From positions 1-34,947 of the forward strand of contig CANGXD010000023.1 of assembly GCA_947457545.1 (NCBI GenBank): 34,947 nt of DNA, given 5' to 3'. Under the pieces are notes generated by a model that saw nothing but the letters and a program-made list of their open reading frames with translations, was not told the origin of the DNA and searched no databases. Shown here piece by piece: positions 22,056 to 30,906 of this stretch. This DNA is from Gemmatimonadaceae bacterium. GTDB lineage: Bacteria; Gemmatimonadota; Gemmatimonadetes; Gemmatimonadales; Gemmatimonadaceae. The translations under genes were made by a program, and so were the position numbers. Within the stretch, counting starts at the first letter, position 1. Every line of letters starts with the position of its first letter.

Positions 22056-22078
22056 TAAATAGGGGGAGGGGGTATACT
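22056..22078. promoter_or_regulatory. CsoR-like operator and -10 region of the copper operon
   Basis: The region has two G-runs around one A (AGGGGGAGGGGGTATACT), of which the right half matches the GGGGGTAT half-site of CsoR operators. TATACT (22073-22078) is a likely -10 hexamer. The left half is not a clean inverted copy, so symmetry is imperfect. It ends 30 bp before copZ. A csoR gene closes the operon, so negative autoregulation relieved by Cu(I) is expected. Confidence 0.5.
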
Positions 22079-22108
22079 GGCATAACCCTTTCCCATCAGG
22101 AGCTGTCT

Positions 22109-22318
22109 ATGGAACATGTAACCTTCGAAATCACCGGCATGTCGTGCGGCCACTGCGTGAAGGCCGTCGACAAGGCGCTGCAGCAGACCACCGGCGTCAC
22201 CGTCGAGGCCGTTGCCATCGGATCGGCTCAGGTGGCTTTCGATCCTGCGCAGACCAGCGCCGAGCAGATCGCGCACGCCATCGACGACGCCGGCTATCAG
22301 GTCGTCGCCACCCGCTGA
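22109..22318 (+). CDS. copZ: Copper chaperone, heavy-metal-associated domain
   Basis: A 69-residue single HMA domain with the Cu(I)-binding GMSCGHC (Cys13, Cys16) and a ferredoxin-like beta-alpha-beta-beta-alpha-beta pattern. It should carry Cu(I) in the cytoplasm to the CopA pump and to CsoR. AGGAG lies 8 nt before ATG 22109. It is the first gene of copZ-copA-csoR, with 87 bp to copA; I see no promoter or terminator in that gap. Confidence 0.9.
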   Translation: MEHVTFEITGMSCGHCVKAVDKALQQTTGVTVEAVAIGSAQVAFDPAQTSAEQIAHAIDDAGYQVVATR

Positions 22319-22405
22319 CGTTTCATTCGCGCGCCGCTGCCGTTTTTCGCAGCTCTGCACCAGAGACCGCAGCGGTGCGCTGCATTGGATCGCGAGGGCG
22401 ATCAC

Positions 22406-24760
22406 ATGACTGTTGCCACGGAAACGGTTCGCATCCCGGTCACCGGGATGACGTGCGCCGCGTGTTCATCCCGCGTCCAGCGTACCCTGCAGAAAGCCCC
22501 GGGCGTCACCGACGCCTCGGTCAATCTCATGATGAAGAGCGCGACGGTCACCTACGACCGCAGTGCTACCTCCACCGACGCGCTGCTCGAGGTCATTCGG
22601 GACACTGGCTATGGCGCGGCGCTCGCCGACGCCGACCAGAGCGCGTTCGAAGAACAGGAGGCGCGTGATCGCGCGCAGGGCGACGAATATCGGGACCTCC
22701 GGCGCAAAGCGCTGGTGAGTGGCGTGGTGGGTCTGGTGGCCATGCTGGTGAGCATGCCGCTCATGAGTGCGCTCGTGGCCGGTCACGCGCATGGTGTAGT
22801 CGCCGATCCGTTCATGCGCTGGAGCATGACGGCGCTCGATCCGATGCTTCGCGCCATCATGCCCTGGCTGTACACGGTGCCCAGTGGCACGCTCACGTTG
22901 GCGTTGCTGGTGTCAACGTTGGGGGTGATGCTGTGGGCGGGGCGTCACTTTTACACGCGCGCATGGGCGGCACTGCGTCATGGTGCGGCCGACATGAATA
23001 CGCTCGTGAGTGTAGGGACGCTCGCTGCGTTCCTGTACTCGGTGGTGGCGACGCTGGCGCCCGGCTTCTTCACATCGCGCGGTGTCATGCCCGACGTGTA
23101 CTACGAAGCGGTCATCATCATCATCGCACTCATTCTCACCGGCAACATGTTCGAGGCGCGCGCCAAGATGCGCACCGCCGCGTCACTGCGTTCCCTGGTG
23201 GCGCTGCAGCCGCGCACCGCTCGCGTGGTGCGCTTCGAGCAGGAAGTCGATGCGCCGGTCGATACCGTCGAGCCCGACGAGATCATCATCGTGCGTCCCG
23301 GCGAGCGCATCCCCACCGACGGTGAAGTTACGCAAGGTGAAAGTGCCGTTGATGAAAGCATGCTCACCGGTGAGTCGATGCCGGTGACCAAGCGCACCGG
23401 CGACCGCGTGATTGGTGGCACTGTGAACCGTACGGGTGCTTTCCGTTATCGTGCCACGACGCTTGGAGCCAGCAGCGTGCTGTCGCAGATCGTGCAGCTC
23501 ATGCGCGATGCGCAGGGGAGCAAGGCACCCATCCAGCAGTTGGCCGATCGCATCAGTGCGGTCTTCGTGCCTGTGGTGATGGTGCTGGCGCTCGTCACGT
23601 TCGGCGTGTGGTACGTGGCGGCCGATGACGCTCCGCTGGTCCGTGCGTTCGCCGCGGCCGTGGCCGTGCTCATCATTGCCTGCCCCTGCGCCATGGGGTT
23701 GGCAGTGCCTACCGCCGTCATGGTCGCGAGCGGCAAAGGCGCGGAAATGGGCGTCCTCATCAAGGGCGGTGACACGCTACAGCGTGCGGGTGACATCGGC
23801 ACCGTGGTCATCGACAAAACGGGAACCGTGACGGAAGGACGTCCGGTCGTCACCGATGTGCTGCTGGCCCCGTCGGCCACGGTGAGCGCCGACGTCATGC
23901 TGCAACGCGTGGCGAGTCTCGAGCAATCGAGTGAGCATCCGCTGGCCGACGCCATTGTGCGCGAAGCGCAGGCACGGTCGCTGGTTCTAGCGGCACCCGA
24001 TACGTTCCTGTCCGTCACCGGGCGCGGCGCGCAGGGCGTCGTGCAGGGCACGGCGGTCGTGGTGGGGAACGCGGCCTTCCTCGCCGAATGGGAGGTCCAT
24101 GCCTCGGCGCTCGACACCGAGGCACAGCGACTCAGCGAAGAGGGCAAGACGCCGATGTTCGTGGCGCTCGATGGGCAGCTCGCCGGCGTGATTGCCGTCG
24201 CCGATCCATTGCGGGAAACATCGCGAGTCGCGATTGGCCGATTGCATGCCATGGGTCTGCAAGTGGTGATGCTCACGGGCGACAACGAACGCACCGCGAA
24301 CGCCATTGCACGCGCGGCGGGCGTGGATCGTGTCGTCGCGGGCGTGCTTCCCGACGGCAAGGTGGCGGAGATCAAGCGGCTGCAATCGTTCGGAACGGTC
24401 GTTGCGATGGTGGGTGACGGTATCAACGATGCCCCCGCGCTCGCGCAGGCCGATGTCGGTATGGCGATCGGCAGCGGTACGGATGTCGCCATCGATGCCG
24501 GTGATATCGTGCTCATGCGCGGTGACCTGCTGGGCGTCGTGCGCGCGATCGAGTTGTCTCGGCGTACGATGCGCACGATGAAGCAGAATATCTTCTGGGC
24601 GTTCATCTACAACGTCATCGGTATTCCTGTTGCGGCGGGTGTGCTCTACCCGGCGTTCGGCATCCAGCTGAGTCCCATTCTCGCCAGCGCGGCCATGGCG
24701 TTCAGCTCCGTAAGTGTCGTGAGCAACTCCCTGCGGCTCCGCCGCGCCACCTTCGCCTGA
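22406..24760 (+). CDS. copA: Copper-exporting P1B-type ATPase
   Basis: The 784-residue pump has one N-terminal HMA domain (GMTCAAC, Cys17/Cys20) and membrane helices from about residue 95. The actuator loop contains TGES, the Cu-binding membrane motif is CPC (Cys426/Cys428) in [14 protein letters not shown], the phosphorylation site is DKTGT (Asp470), and the hinge is [16 protein letters not shown]. The last two helices carry the Cu+ ATPase signatures NIFWAFIYN and [15 protein letters not shown]. These mark it as Cu(I) export (P1B-1) rather than Zn/Cd export. ATG 22406 follows GAGGG at a suitable distance; an upstream TTG would add seven residues. csoR begins 6 bp after its stop. Confidence 0.95.
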   Translation: MTVATETVRIPVTGMTCAACSSRVQRTLQKAPGVTDASVNLMMKSATVTYDRSATSTDALLEVIRDTGYGAALADADQSAFEEQEARDRAQGDEYRDLRRKALVSGVVGLVAMLVSMPLMSALVAGHAHGVVADPFMRWSMTALDPMLRAIMPWLYTVPSGTLTLALLVSTLGVMLWAGRHFYTRAWAALRHGAADMNTLVSVGTLAAFLYSVVATLAPGFFTSRGVMPDVYYEAVIIIIALILTGNMFEARAKMRTAASLRSLVALQPRTARVVRFEQEVDAPVDTVEPDEIIIVRPGERIPTDGEVTQGESAVDESMLTGESMPVTKRTGDRVIGGTVNRTGAFRYRATTLGASSVLSQIVQLMRDAQGSKAPIQQLADRISAVFVPVVMVLALVTFGVWYVAADDAPLVRAFAAAVAVLIIACPCAMGLAVPTAVMVASGKGAEMGVLIKGGDTLQRAGDIGTVVIDKTGTVTEGRPVVTDVLLAPSATVSADVMLQRVASLEQSSEHPLADAIVREAQARSLVLAAPDTFLSVTGRGAQGVVQGTAVVVGNAAFLAEWEVHASALDTEAQRLSEEGKTPMFVALDGQLAGVIAVADPLRETSRVAIGRLHAMGLQVVMLTGDNERTANAIARAAGVDRVVAGVLPDGKVAEIKRLQSFGTVVAMVGDGINDAPALAQADVGMAIGSGTDVAIDAGDIVLMRGDLLGVVRAIELSRRTMRTMKQNIFWAFIYNVIGIPVAAGVLYPAFGIQLSPILASAAMAFSSVSVVSNSLRLRRATFA

Positions 24761-24766
24761 GCCATC

Positions 24767-25060
24767 ATGCCGTCCAAAGCGGTTGCCGTCGATGCGGATG
24801 CCAAGTCGCGCAATGCCACACGCCTTCGCCGCATCGAGGGGCAGGTTCGCGGCCTGCAGAAGATGGTCGAAGACGACCGCTACTGCGCTGATATTCTGAC
24901 GCAGATCGCCAGTGTGCACGAAGCACTGCGCGCCGTCGGCCGGGAACTCATGCGGAATCATCTCAAGCATTGCGCCTCGGCCGCCATTCAGAAAAGTCCT
25001 GAAGACGCCGAGGCGATGTATGACGAACTCGTGGAGATGATGTACCGCACGACGCGGTAA
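24767..25060 (+). CDS. csoR: Copper-sensing transcriptional repressor, CsoR/FrmR family
   Basis: A 97-residue all-helical DUF156 protein. The ligand set Cys40, His65, Cys69 (YCADILTQI and NHLKHCA) has the spacing of the C-H-C Cu(I) site of CsoR. The N-terminal helix has the basic RLRRIEGQVRGLQKM typical of the family. Binding of Cu(I) releases the repressor from its operator. It is the third gene of the copper operon and probably controls the G-rich site at 22056-22078. Formaldehyde-sensing FrmR lacks this Cys-His-Cys set, so CsoR is preferred. Confidence 0.9.
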   Translation: MPSKAVAVDADAKSRNATRLRRIEGQVRGLQKMVEDDRYCADILTQIASVHEALRAVGRELMRNHLKHCASAAIQKSPEDAEAMYDELVEMMYRTTR

Positions 25061-25092
25061 AGTCGCGGGGGCCGCCGCGTCTTCGTCTCGCC

Positions 25093-25707
25093 TTAGTCGC
25101 GCGCCGGAAACAGATCGATCTGCGGCGGTGACGTGGGGAGCCCCAAATGCTCGAGGGCGGCCACCGTCCAGCCGGCGCGATCGTTGGGGTCGAGCTGATG
25201 TACGGTGATCCCCAGCTCCTGTACCAGGTCATCGATGATCTGGTCAATCTGCTGCTGGAAGGTCGCGCTCACCGCGCGCTTGCCGTCGAACGCCGGCGCG
25301 CCGGTCACCGGCACCTTGAAGAGCGCCTGATATCCGCGCACCCACTGGAGCACAAGCGGCTCCAACTCCGGCTGACGGCCGGCACGCGCGACGAGATAGG
25401 CGTAATTGTCGAGCACGGAACGATCGCACACGACCACCTCGTAGTCCGCGCTCGCCTCGATCTCTTCGGCGATTTGCGTGTGCAGAATCCACGACTGCGC
25501 ATCGAGGGTGGTTTCCTCGTTGATCGGCAGCGGACACCGGCGCGCTACCTCCTTCACGATGTCGACGCCCAGGTCGAGTCGTTTGAGCTGCGCCGCGAGG
25601 TCGAAGCAGAGCGTGGTTTTGCCCACGCCGTGCGTGCCGACGAATGCAACCTTCAGCCGATGGCGCCCGAGTGCATCGAGCGGGAGGAGCACAGACGAGG
25701 CGGACAT
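25093..25707 (-). CDS. P-loop ATPase, AAA_28/NadR-kinase-like
   Basis: The 204-residue cytoplasmic protein has a Walker A loop GTHGVGKTT (residues 24-32) and a following acidic strand VVVCDRSVLDNYAYL that resembles the substrate-binding DRS/DRxxxD region of nucleoside or NadR-type kinases. It appears to be a small-molecule kinase or AAA_28-type P-loop protein; its substrate is unknown. ATG 25707 (MSASSVLL) is chosen over an in-frame upstream ATG at 25773 that would overlap the divergent promoter region. It is convergent with csoR (32 bp between stops) and divergent from the aldehyde dehydrogenase (76 bp between starts). Confidence 0.75.
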   Translation of the reverse strand: MSASSVLLPLDALGRHRLKVAFVGTHGVGKTTLCFDLAAQLKRLDLGVDIVKEVARRCPLPINEETTLDAQSWILHTQIAEEIEASADYEVVVCDRSVLDNYAYLVARAGRQPELEPLVLQWVRGYQALFKVPVTGAPAFDGKRAVSATFQQQIDQIIDDLVQELGITVHQLDPNDRAGWTVAALEHLGLPTSPPQIDLFPARD

Positions 25708-25783
25708 ACGGTGGATGCTAATCGATCGGTCCGCCTCGCTGCACTCCTTGCGCCGCACGCGCGCGCGGCACATTTCCTACGGA

Positions 25784-27223
25784 ATGAATCACATGCTTCT
25801 GCGGTCCCAGGCGTTCATCAACGGGGCGTGGCGCGATGCCCGCGATCGGCGCACCTTCGCGGTCCACAACCCCTCCACTGGTGAGCTGGTGGGCACGGTC
25901 GCCGATCTGGGACGCGACGACACGCGCGACGCCATCGAGGCCGCGCATGCGGCGTGGCCAGCATGGCGTGCGCGCACGGCCAAAGAGCGCGCCGAGATCC
26001 TGCGCCAATGGTTCGCGCTCATCCTCGAACATCGCCATGTCTTGGCGGAGCTCATGTCGCGCGAAAGCGGCAAGGTGCTCACGGAAAGTCTCGGCGAGGT
26101 GACATACGGCGCGTCGTTCGTCGAGTGGTTTGCCGAGGAGGGCAAGCGCGCATACGGCGACGTCATCCCGCCGCACACGCGCGACCGGCGGTTGGTGGTG
26201 ATCAAGCAGGGCGTCGGCGTAGCCGCGGCCATCACTCCGTGGAACTTCCCGCTGGCGATGATCACGCGCAAAGTAGCTCCGGCGCTCGCTGCCGGTTGTC
26301 CCGTGGTGATCAAGCCGCCCGCCGAAACGCCGTTGACGGCGCTGGCGCTTGCCGTGCTCGCAGACGCCGCGGGCATGCCAGCTGGTGTGTACAACACCGT
26401 AACCACGACACGCAGTCATGACGTGGGGCTCGAGTTGTGCGAGCACCCGCTGGTCCGCAAGCTGTCGTTCACCGGCTCCACGGCGGTGGGCAAACAGCTC
26501 ATGGCGCAATGTGCGCCGACGCTCAAAAGGGTGTCGCTCGAGTTGGGCGGTAACGCACCGTTCATTGTCTTCGACGACGCCGATCTGGATGCGGCGGTCC
26601 AAGGGGCGGTCCAGTCCAAGTTCCGGCACAACGGGCAAACGTGTGTCTGCGTCAATCGCGTGCTCGTGCAGCGCACCGTGTACGACGACTTTGTAGCACG
26701 ATTCGCCGCCGCCGTTTCCGCATTGCGAACGGGCGACGTGCTCGACCCCTCGGTGCAAGTGGGGCCGCTCATCAGCGAGAAGGCACTGCACAAGGTGCAG
26801 GCGTTCGTCCACGACGCGGTGGAGCACGGGGCGCAGATCGTTGAAGGCGGCGTCCACCGCGGGGGGTTGTTCTACGCCCCCACGGTGCTCGCCAACGCCA
26901 CGCCATCCATGCGCATTGCGCGCGAAGAAGTCTTCGGCCCTGTCGCGCCGATCTTTGCGTTCGACACGGAAGCCGAAGCCATAGCCATGGCGAATGACAC
27001 CACGTACGGACTGGCGGCCTATTTCTACAGCCGTGATGTCGGGCGCTGCTGGCGGGTGGCCGAAGCGCTCGAATACGGGATGGTGGGGGTCAACGAGGGG
27101 CTCATTTCGACGGAGCTGGCCCCGTTCGGTGGGATCAAGGAATCCGGAATGGGACGCGAAGGCTCCCGATACGGGTTGGAGCAGTATCTGGAGACCAAGT
27201 ACCTCTGCTTTGGGGGCGTGTAG
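25784..27223 (+). CDS. gabD: NAD(P)-dependent aldehyde dehydrogenase, succinate-semialdehyde type
   Basis: The 479-residue enzyme belongs to the aldehyde dehydrogenase superfamily. Visible parts are the cofactor-binding PWNFPLAMITRK, FTGSTAVGK, the general-base Glu253 in SLELGGNAPF, the catalytic Cys287 in GQTCVC, and the C-terminal EVFGPVAPIF, PFGGIKESGMGREG. The closest family by these motifs is succinate-semialdehyde dehydrogenase (GabD-like), which feeds the 4-aminobutyrate pathway into the TCA cycle; related semialdehydes are possible. ATG 25784 is the first of two close starts (the other at 25793). A longer in-frame extension to 25478 overlaps the divergent gene and is not credible. No gabT is adjacent. 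Confidence 0.88.
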   Translation: MNHMLLRSQAFINGAWRDARDRRTFAVHNPSTGELVGTVADLGRDDTRDAIEAAHAAWPAWRARTAKERAEILRQWFALILEHRHVLAELMSRESGKVLTESLGEVTYGASFVEWFAEEGKRAYGDVIPPHTRDRRLVVIKQGVGVAAAITPWNFPLAMITRKVAPALAAGCPVVIKPPAETPLTALALAVLADAAGMPAGVYNTVTTTRSHDVGLELCEHPLVRKLSFTGSTAVGKQLMAQCAPTLKRVSLELGGNAPFIVFDDADLDAAVQGAVQSKFRHNGQTCVCVNRVLVQRTVYDDFVARFAAAVSALRTGDVLDPSVQVGPLISEKALHKVQAFVHDAVEHGAQIVEGGVHRGGLFYAPTVLANATPSMRIAREEVFGPVAPIFAFDTEAEAIAMANDTTYGLAAYFYSRDVGRCWRVAEALEYGMVGVNEGLISTELAPFGGIKESGMGREGSRYGLEQYLETKYLCFGGV

Positions 27224-27314
27224 CATGGTTTCCCGTTGCTTGCCGATCTGCCCCTTGGCGACAAGGTTGAGGGGATCGTCCGATGCTCCATTTCTTCACC
27301 ATAGGCTTCTTCTC

Positions 27315-29021
27315 ATGCGCGTTGCGCTCGCCGTGCAGCTCACCGGTCTTCTCGTCATCGCCGCCGTCGGACAGGCGCAAGACCGCTCGCAATCACGCTC
27401 CATGGTGCAGGCGACGCAGGGTGTCGTCGCCAGCGAAAGCGTCTTGGCCTCGCAGGTCGGTGCACGGATCCTCGAGCGCGGCGGTAACGCCTTCGACGCC
27501 GCGATTGCCATGAACGCCATGATGGGACTCGTGGCGCCCATGAACGACGGGATCGGGGGCGACATGTTCGCCATCGTCTACGATGCCAAGAGCAAGCAGC
27601 TCTACGGACTCAATGCCTCCGGGTGGGCGCCACGTGCAATGACGCCCGACTATCTGCGCGGCAAAGGGCACACGCGCATCCCGTCGCGCGGGATCGACGC
27701 CGCCACCGTGCCTGGCGCGGTGAAGGGGTGGGAGGCGCTGCACCGACGCTTTGGAAAGATGCCCATGAGTGGCATTCTGCAGCCTGCCATTCAGTACGCC
27801 GAGCAGGGATTTCCCGTGGGCGAAGTCGTGAGCGTGTACTGGTCGGACAGCGAAGAGGCGCTGCGCGCCGACAGTGCGACCGCGCGCACGTACTTGATCA
27901 ACGGCAAACTCCCCAAGGTCGGCGATGTGTTCAAGAACCCGGACCTGGCGTGGAGCTATCGGCAGATCGCCACCAAGGGGGCGGCCGCCTTCTACTCGGG
28001 CGCGATCGCGCAGAAGCTCCTGGCGAGCCAGCGACGTCATGGCGGCGTCATGAACGCGGCTGACCTCGCCGACTACGACGTCGAATGGGTCACGCCCATC
28101 TCTACCACCTATCGTGGGTGGACCGTGTACGAGTTGCCGCCGAACGGGCAGGGGATTGCCGCGCTCGAGATGCTCAACATCATGGAGAGTTTCCCGCTGG
28201 CGAGCATGGGCCATAACAGCGTGCAATCACTGCATCATCTCATCGAGGCCAAGAAGCTCGCGTATCTCGATATGCAGCGGTACAACGCCGATCCGCGCTT
28301 CGCCAAGGTGCCAGTGACGCAACTGTTGTCGAAGAGCTACGCCGCACAACGCGCGAAACTCATCAACACGACGCGCGCCACTTGCAACCTCACCTACGGC
28401 ACCCCCGAAGGCACCGACAACGGCACCACGTATCTCAGCGCCGTCGACCGTGACGGCAACATGGTGTCGTTCATCCAGAGCAACTATTCCACCGTCGGGT
28501 TTGGCGCGGGACTCGTCGCCGAGGGCACCGGATTCGTCTGGCACAACCGCGGCGGTGGCTTCACGCTCGACGCGAACAGCCCCAATATCGTCGCCGGTCG
28601 CAAGCGCCCGCTGCACACGATCATCCCGGGTTTCATGGAGAAGGGGCCGGAGAAGATTGCGTTCGGCATCATGGGCGGGTGGAATCAGTCACAGGCGCAT
28701 GCACAGTTCGTGGCCAACATCGTCGACTTCGGCATGAACATTCAGGGAGCGCTCGATGCGCCGCGCTTCTCCAAGGAGACCTTTCCCGGATGCGACGTGA
28801 ATCTCGAGGCGCGCATTGCGCGCAGTACGCGTGATTCGCTGTCGGCCATGGGGCATGAGCTCGTCATGCGTGGCGATTACTCGAGCACGCGCATGGGCTC
28901 CGGGCAGGCGGTCTACCGCAACTTTGTTACCGGGCTCAACGCCGGTGCGAGCGATCCGCGCAAGGATGGTGCTGCCATCGCCGAGCTGCTGCCCCCGCCG
29001 CCAGCCGTGAGAAAGCGCTGA
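27315..29021 (+). CDS. ggt: Secreted gamma-glutamyltransferase
   Basis: The 568-residue preprotein has a signal peptide (about residues 1-21, AVGQAQ). It shows the N-terminal nucleophile hydrolase architecture of gamma-glutamyltranspeptidase: a large subunit, then autocleavage before Thr371 (NGTTYLSAVDRDG), which becomes the nucleophile of the small subunit. GMN-type substrate loops appear as NDGIGGDMF and as PLHTIIPG. The enzyme hydrolyses or transfers the gamma-glutamyl group of glutathione and related peptides in the periplasm. It lies 91 bp after the aldehyde dehydrogenase on the same strand, so it may be co-transcribed or have its own promoter. Confidence 0.92.
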   Translation: MRVALAVQLTGLLVIAAVGQAQDRSQSRSMVQATQGVVASESVLASQVGARILERGGNAFDAAIAMNAMMGLVAPMNDGIGGDMFAIVYDAKSKQLYGLNASGWAPRAMTPDYLRGKGHTRIPSRGIDAATVPGAVKGWEALHRRFGKMPMSGILQPAIQYAEQGFPVGEVVSVYWSDSEEALRADSATARTYLINGKLPKVGDVFKNPDLAWSYRQIATKGAAAFYSGAIAQKLLASQRRHGGVMNAADLADYDVEWVTPISTTYRGWTVYELPPNGQGIAALEMLNIMESFPLASMGHNSVQSLHHLIEAKKLAYLDMQRYNADPRFAKVPVTQLLSKSYAAQRAKLINTTRATCNLTYGTPEGTDNGTTYLSAVDRDGNMVSFIQSNYSTVGFGAGLVAEGTGFVWHNRGGGFTLDANSPNIVAGRKRPLHTIIPGFMEKGPEKIAFGIMGGWNQSQAHAQFVANIVDFGMNIQGALDAPRFSKETFPGCDVNLEARIARSTRDSLSAMGHELVMRGDYSSTRMGSGQAVYRNFVTGLNAGASDPRKDGAAIAELLPPPPAVRKR

Positions 29022-29039
29022 CGACGAGGGCGTCGGGCG

Positions 29040-29231
29040 TCAGCGCGGCTTTCGCTGCTCGAGCTTGCCGAGTTCGCTCTTTGCTTTGCCCTTCATTTCC
29101 TGGGCCTTGCCTTTGAGTTGTTCGCTGCTGTCACCGGTCAGGGCGCCCAACGCGTTTCGGGCTTTCCCTTTCACCTGATCCATCGCGCCTTCGGCACGAT
29201 GCTCCACGCCACGCTTCTCTTTGTCGTTCAT
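29040..29231 (-). CDS. CsbD-like stress-response protein
   Basis: A 63-residue, highly charged, Lys/Glu/Gly/Ala-rich protein built from two similar halves with the CsbD signature (AEGAMDQVKGKARNALGALTG, of which the core is DQVKGKARNALG, and EQLKGKAQEMKGKAK). CsbD-like proteins are general-stress induced and of unknown biochemical role. ATG 29231 is preceded by AGGAG at good spacing, supporting that this short gene is real. It is convergent with ggt, with 18 bp between. Confidence 0.85.
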   Translation of the reverse strand: MNDKEKRGVEHRAEGAMDQVKGKARNALGALTGDSSEQLKGKAQEMKGKAKSELGKLEQRKPR

Positions 29232-29284
29232 CGGACTCCTCGAGTCTGGGGAGCATCAGAACCCGCATTGCGCGTGCCAGCGCC

Positions 29285-30745
29285 TCACCGTGTTGGTGAT
29301 GTGGCGTCAAGCCAGCCGCCGCGAAAGCCGGCGCGTTGGAGTCCACGCACGATGTACGGATTTCGACGCATCGTCTTCCACACCAGTTCCGTTCGCCAGT
29401 TCTCGAGCATCACCAGAATGGGGCCCTGATCGATGCCCAGATAGTCGTCGTCCACCCAGCCGTCGCCCGGCACCACGTGCCCATGCTGCAGCTTGGGTGG
29501 CGCACTGCGCAGTGTCGGATTGAAGGCGTCCAGGAAACCGTACTGTCCCCACGCGAGACCGTTGAATTGCTCGCGCATACTCACGGCCGCTCGCACTGAC
29601 AGCTCCGGCGTAAAGACGATGCTCGACACCGCAGCGGTTGGGGCCAGCGTGCCGTCGTCGTTGGTTTCCCTGGTGGACACGCCGCGCGCCCAGTACGTGT
29701 GGAAACGTCGCGTGACCCCGTCGATGTCCATGGTGCCGTCAAACGGCCCATCGCTTGCCGTCAGCCCCCACATGTCTGCGCCGTAGCCGCGCCACCCCAT
29801 GGGGTTCCGTATGGCATAGCTCCGCTGCGAGAGCGTCGCGCGCCGCGAATTCTCGAAGTAATCGATGCCACGCTCCCGCATGTACGCGTCCTGAATGCCA
29901 CGAAAATCGATCCAGCTATGTGAGTACTGGTGGCCGAACAGCGGGGCGAAATCGAGATGCGGCTGCCCTTCGAACGTGTGCCACGCGTACGTACTCGTCC
30001 ATTGTGCCCACGCGGCATCGTCCAACGGATGCGTGGGCGATCCCAGTCCCAGCACGATGAGCAGCATCGCTTCGTTGTAGCCCGTCCAGTTCGCCTTGAT
30101 ATACCCGCGCTCTGGACGCCATCCCATCGACAGGGTGCTCGGCCGCTGTACGAACCACGGCCAGTTCACCCGTCGGTACAGCGAGTCTGCCGTCGCGCGA
30201 ATCTGTACCTCGACCGGTGAATCGCCCGCGAAGTACGACTGGCAGAACAGAGCGCCGCCGAGCAGCAGGCCGGTGTCGATCGTCGACAGCTCGACGTCGC
30301 GATACCGATGCCCGGTATCGAATTCGAGGAAGTGATAGAAAAATCCCTGATAGCCGGCCACCCCGCGTGGCGCGTCACCCTGTGGAAGCCGCCAGAGAGT
30401 TCGCAGCGTGTTGAGCGTGCGCTCCGCGGCCTGCTCGCGCCGAATCCATCCGCGCTCCGCCCCAATCGGATACGCCGTGAGTGCAAAGCCAATGGCGGCG
30501 ACCGAAGAGAACGTGCGTCGCGGCCAACGGTCAGGCGTGAGTCCGGTCTGCGGGTCGGTGGTGTCCCAGAACCATCGAAAGGTGCGCTCGCCGATGGTGT
30601 CGAGCAGGGCGCGCTGTCGCAGAGATGGGGTGAATGGCGCTGGTGTGGTGACTGGATGTGGTGTGCACGCCCCGGAGAACACGAGGGACAGCAGCACCAA
30701 CATCGCCCGCCAGCTCACGGCGGAAACGCGAAAGGCGTGTGGCAT
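29285..30745 (-). CDS. Glycoamylase-like glycoside hydrolase (GH144-type), probable lipoprotein
   Basis: The 486-residue product begins with a hydrophobic signal ending SGAC (Cys27), a somewhat atypical lipobox. The remainder matches the glycoamylase-like (alpha/alpha)6-barrel group: RTFRWFWDTTDPQTGL, GFALTAYPIGAERGWI, GFFYHFLEFDTGHRY, STIDTGLLLGG, NEAMLLIVLGLGSP, FGHQYSHSWIDFRG, WRGYGADMWGLTASDGP, and GFLDAFNP. Characterised members of this group include GH144 endo-beta-1,2-glucanases. Which glucan is cut cannot be told from sequence. ATG 30745 is chosen; the frame is open further upstream but lacks family residues. It is divergent from a TonB receptor that is followed by a GH3 enzyme, which supports glucan use. 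Confidence 0.82.
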   Translation of the reverse strand: MPHAFRVSAVSWRAMLVLLSLVFSGACTPHPVTTPAPFTPSLRQRALLDTIGERTFRWFWDTTDPQTGLTPDRWPRRTFSSVAAIGFALTAYPIGAERGWIRREQAAERTLNTLRTLWRLPQGDAPRGVAGYQGFFYHFLEFDTGHRYRDVELSTIDTGLLLGGALFCQSYFAGDSPVEVQIRATADSLYRRVNWPWFVQRPSTLSMGWRPERGYIKANWTGYNEAMLLIVLGLGSPTHPLDDAAWAQWTSTYAWHTFEGQPHLDFAPLFGHQYSHSWIDFRGIQDAYMRERGIDYFENSRRATLSQRSYAIRNPMGWRGYGADMWGLTASDGPFDGTMDIDGVTRRFHTYWARGVSTRETNDDGTLAPTAAVSSIVFTPELSVRAAVSMREQFNGLAWGQYGFLDAFNPTLRSAPPKLQHGHVVPGDGWVDDDYLGIDQGPILVMLENWRTELVWKTMRRNPYIVRGLQRAGFRGGWLDATSPTR

Positions 30746-30833
30746 AATGACACCCTCGGCATTTGCGCGCAGCGCGTCAAGTCGGCGCGATATCTCAGTC
30801 GTGCAACACACACGAGCGCGCCACCAAAAAATC

Positions 30834-30865
30834 TTGACAACCCTTGCTGCCCGCTCGCAATTAGT
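30834..30865 (+). promoter_or_regulatory. Possible promoter of the TonB receptor
   Basis: A perfect -35 hexamer TTGACA (30834-30839) lies 68 bp upstream of the receptor ATG. The best -10 candidate is ATTAGT (30860-30865), a weak match at a long 20-bp spacing, so the promoter is uncertain. Confidence 0.3.
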
Positions 30866-30906
30866 GGAGTTCGTCCCTCCATATCGAATCAGCTCTCCAC
30901 TCCCCG

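Noticed and set aside
22042-22078. TTGACG (22042-22047) with TATACT (22073-22078) as a standard promoter for copZ
   Set aside because: The 25-bp spacer is too long for a sigma-70 promoter and exceeds even the 19-20 bp of MerR-type promoters; only the -10 is kept as likely.
25718-27226. A 502-codon open frame on the - strand, antisense to the aldehyde dehydrogenase
   Set aside because: The + strand shows catalytic Cys and Glu in proper context; the - strand frame is a GC-driven shadow.
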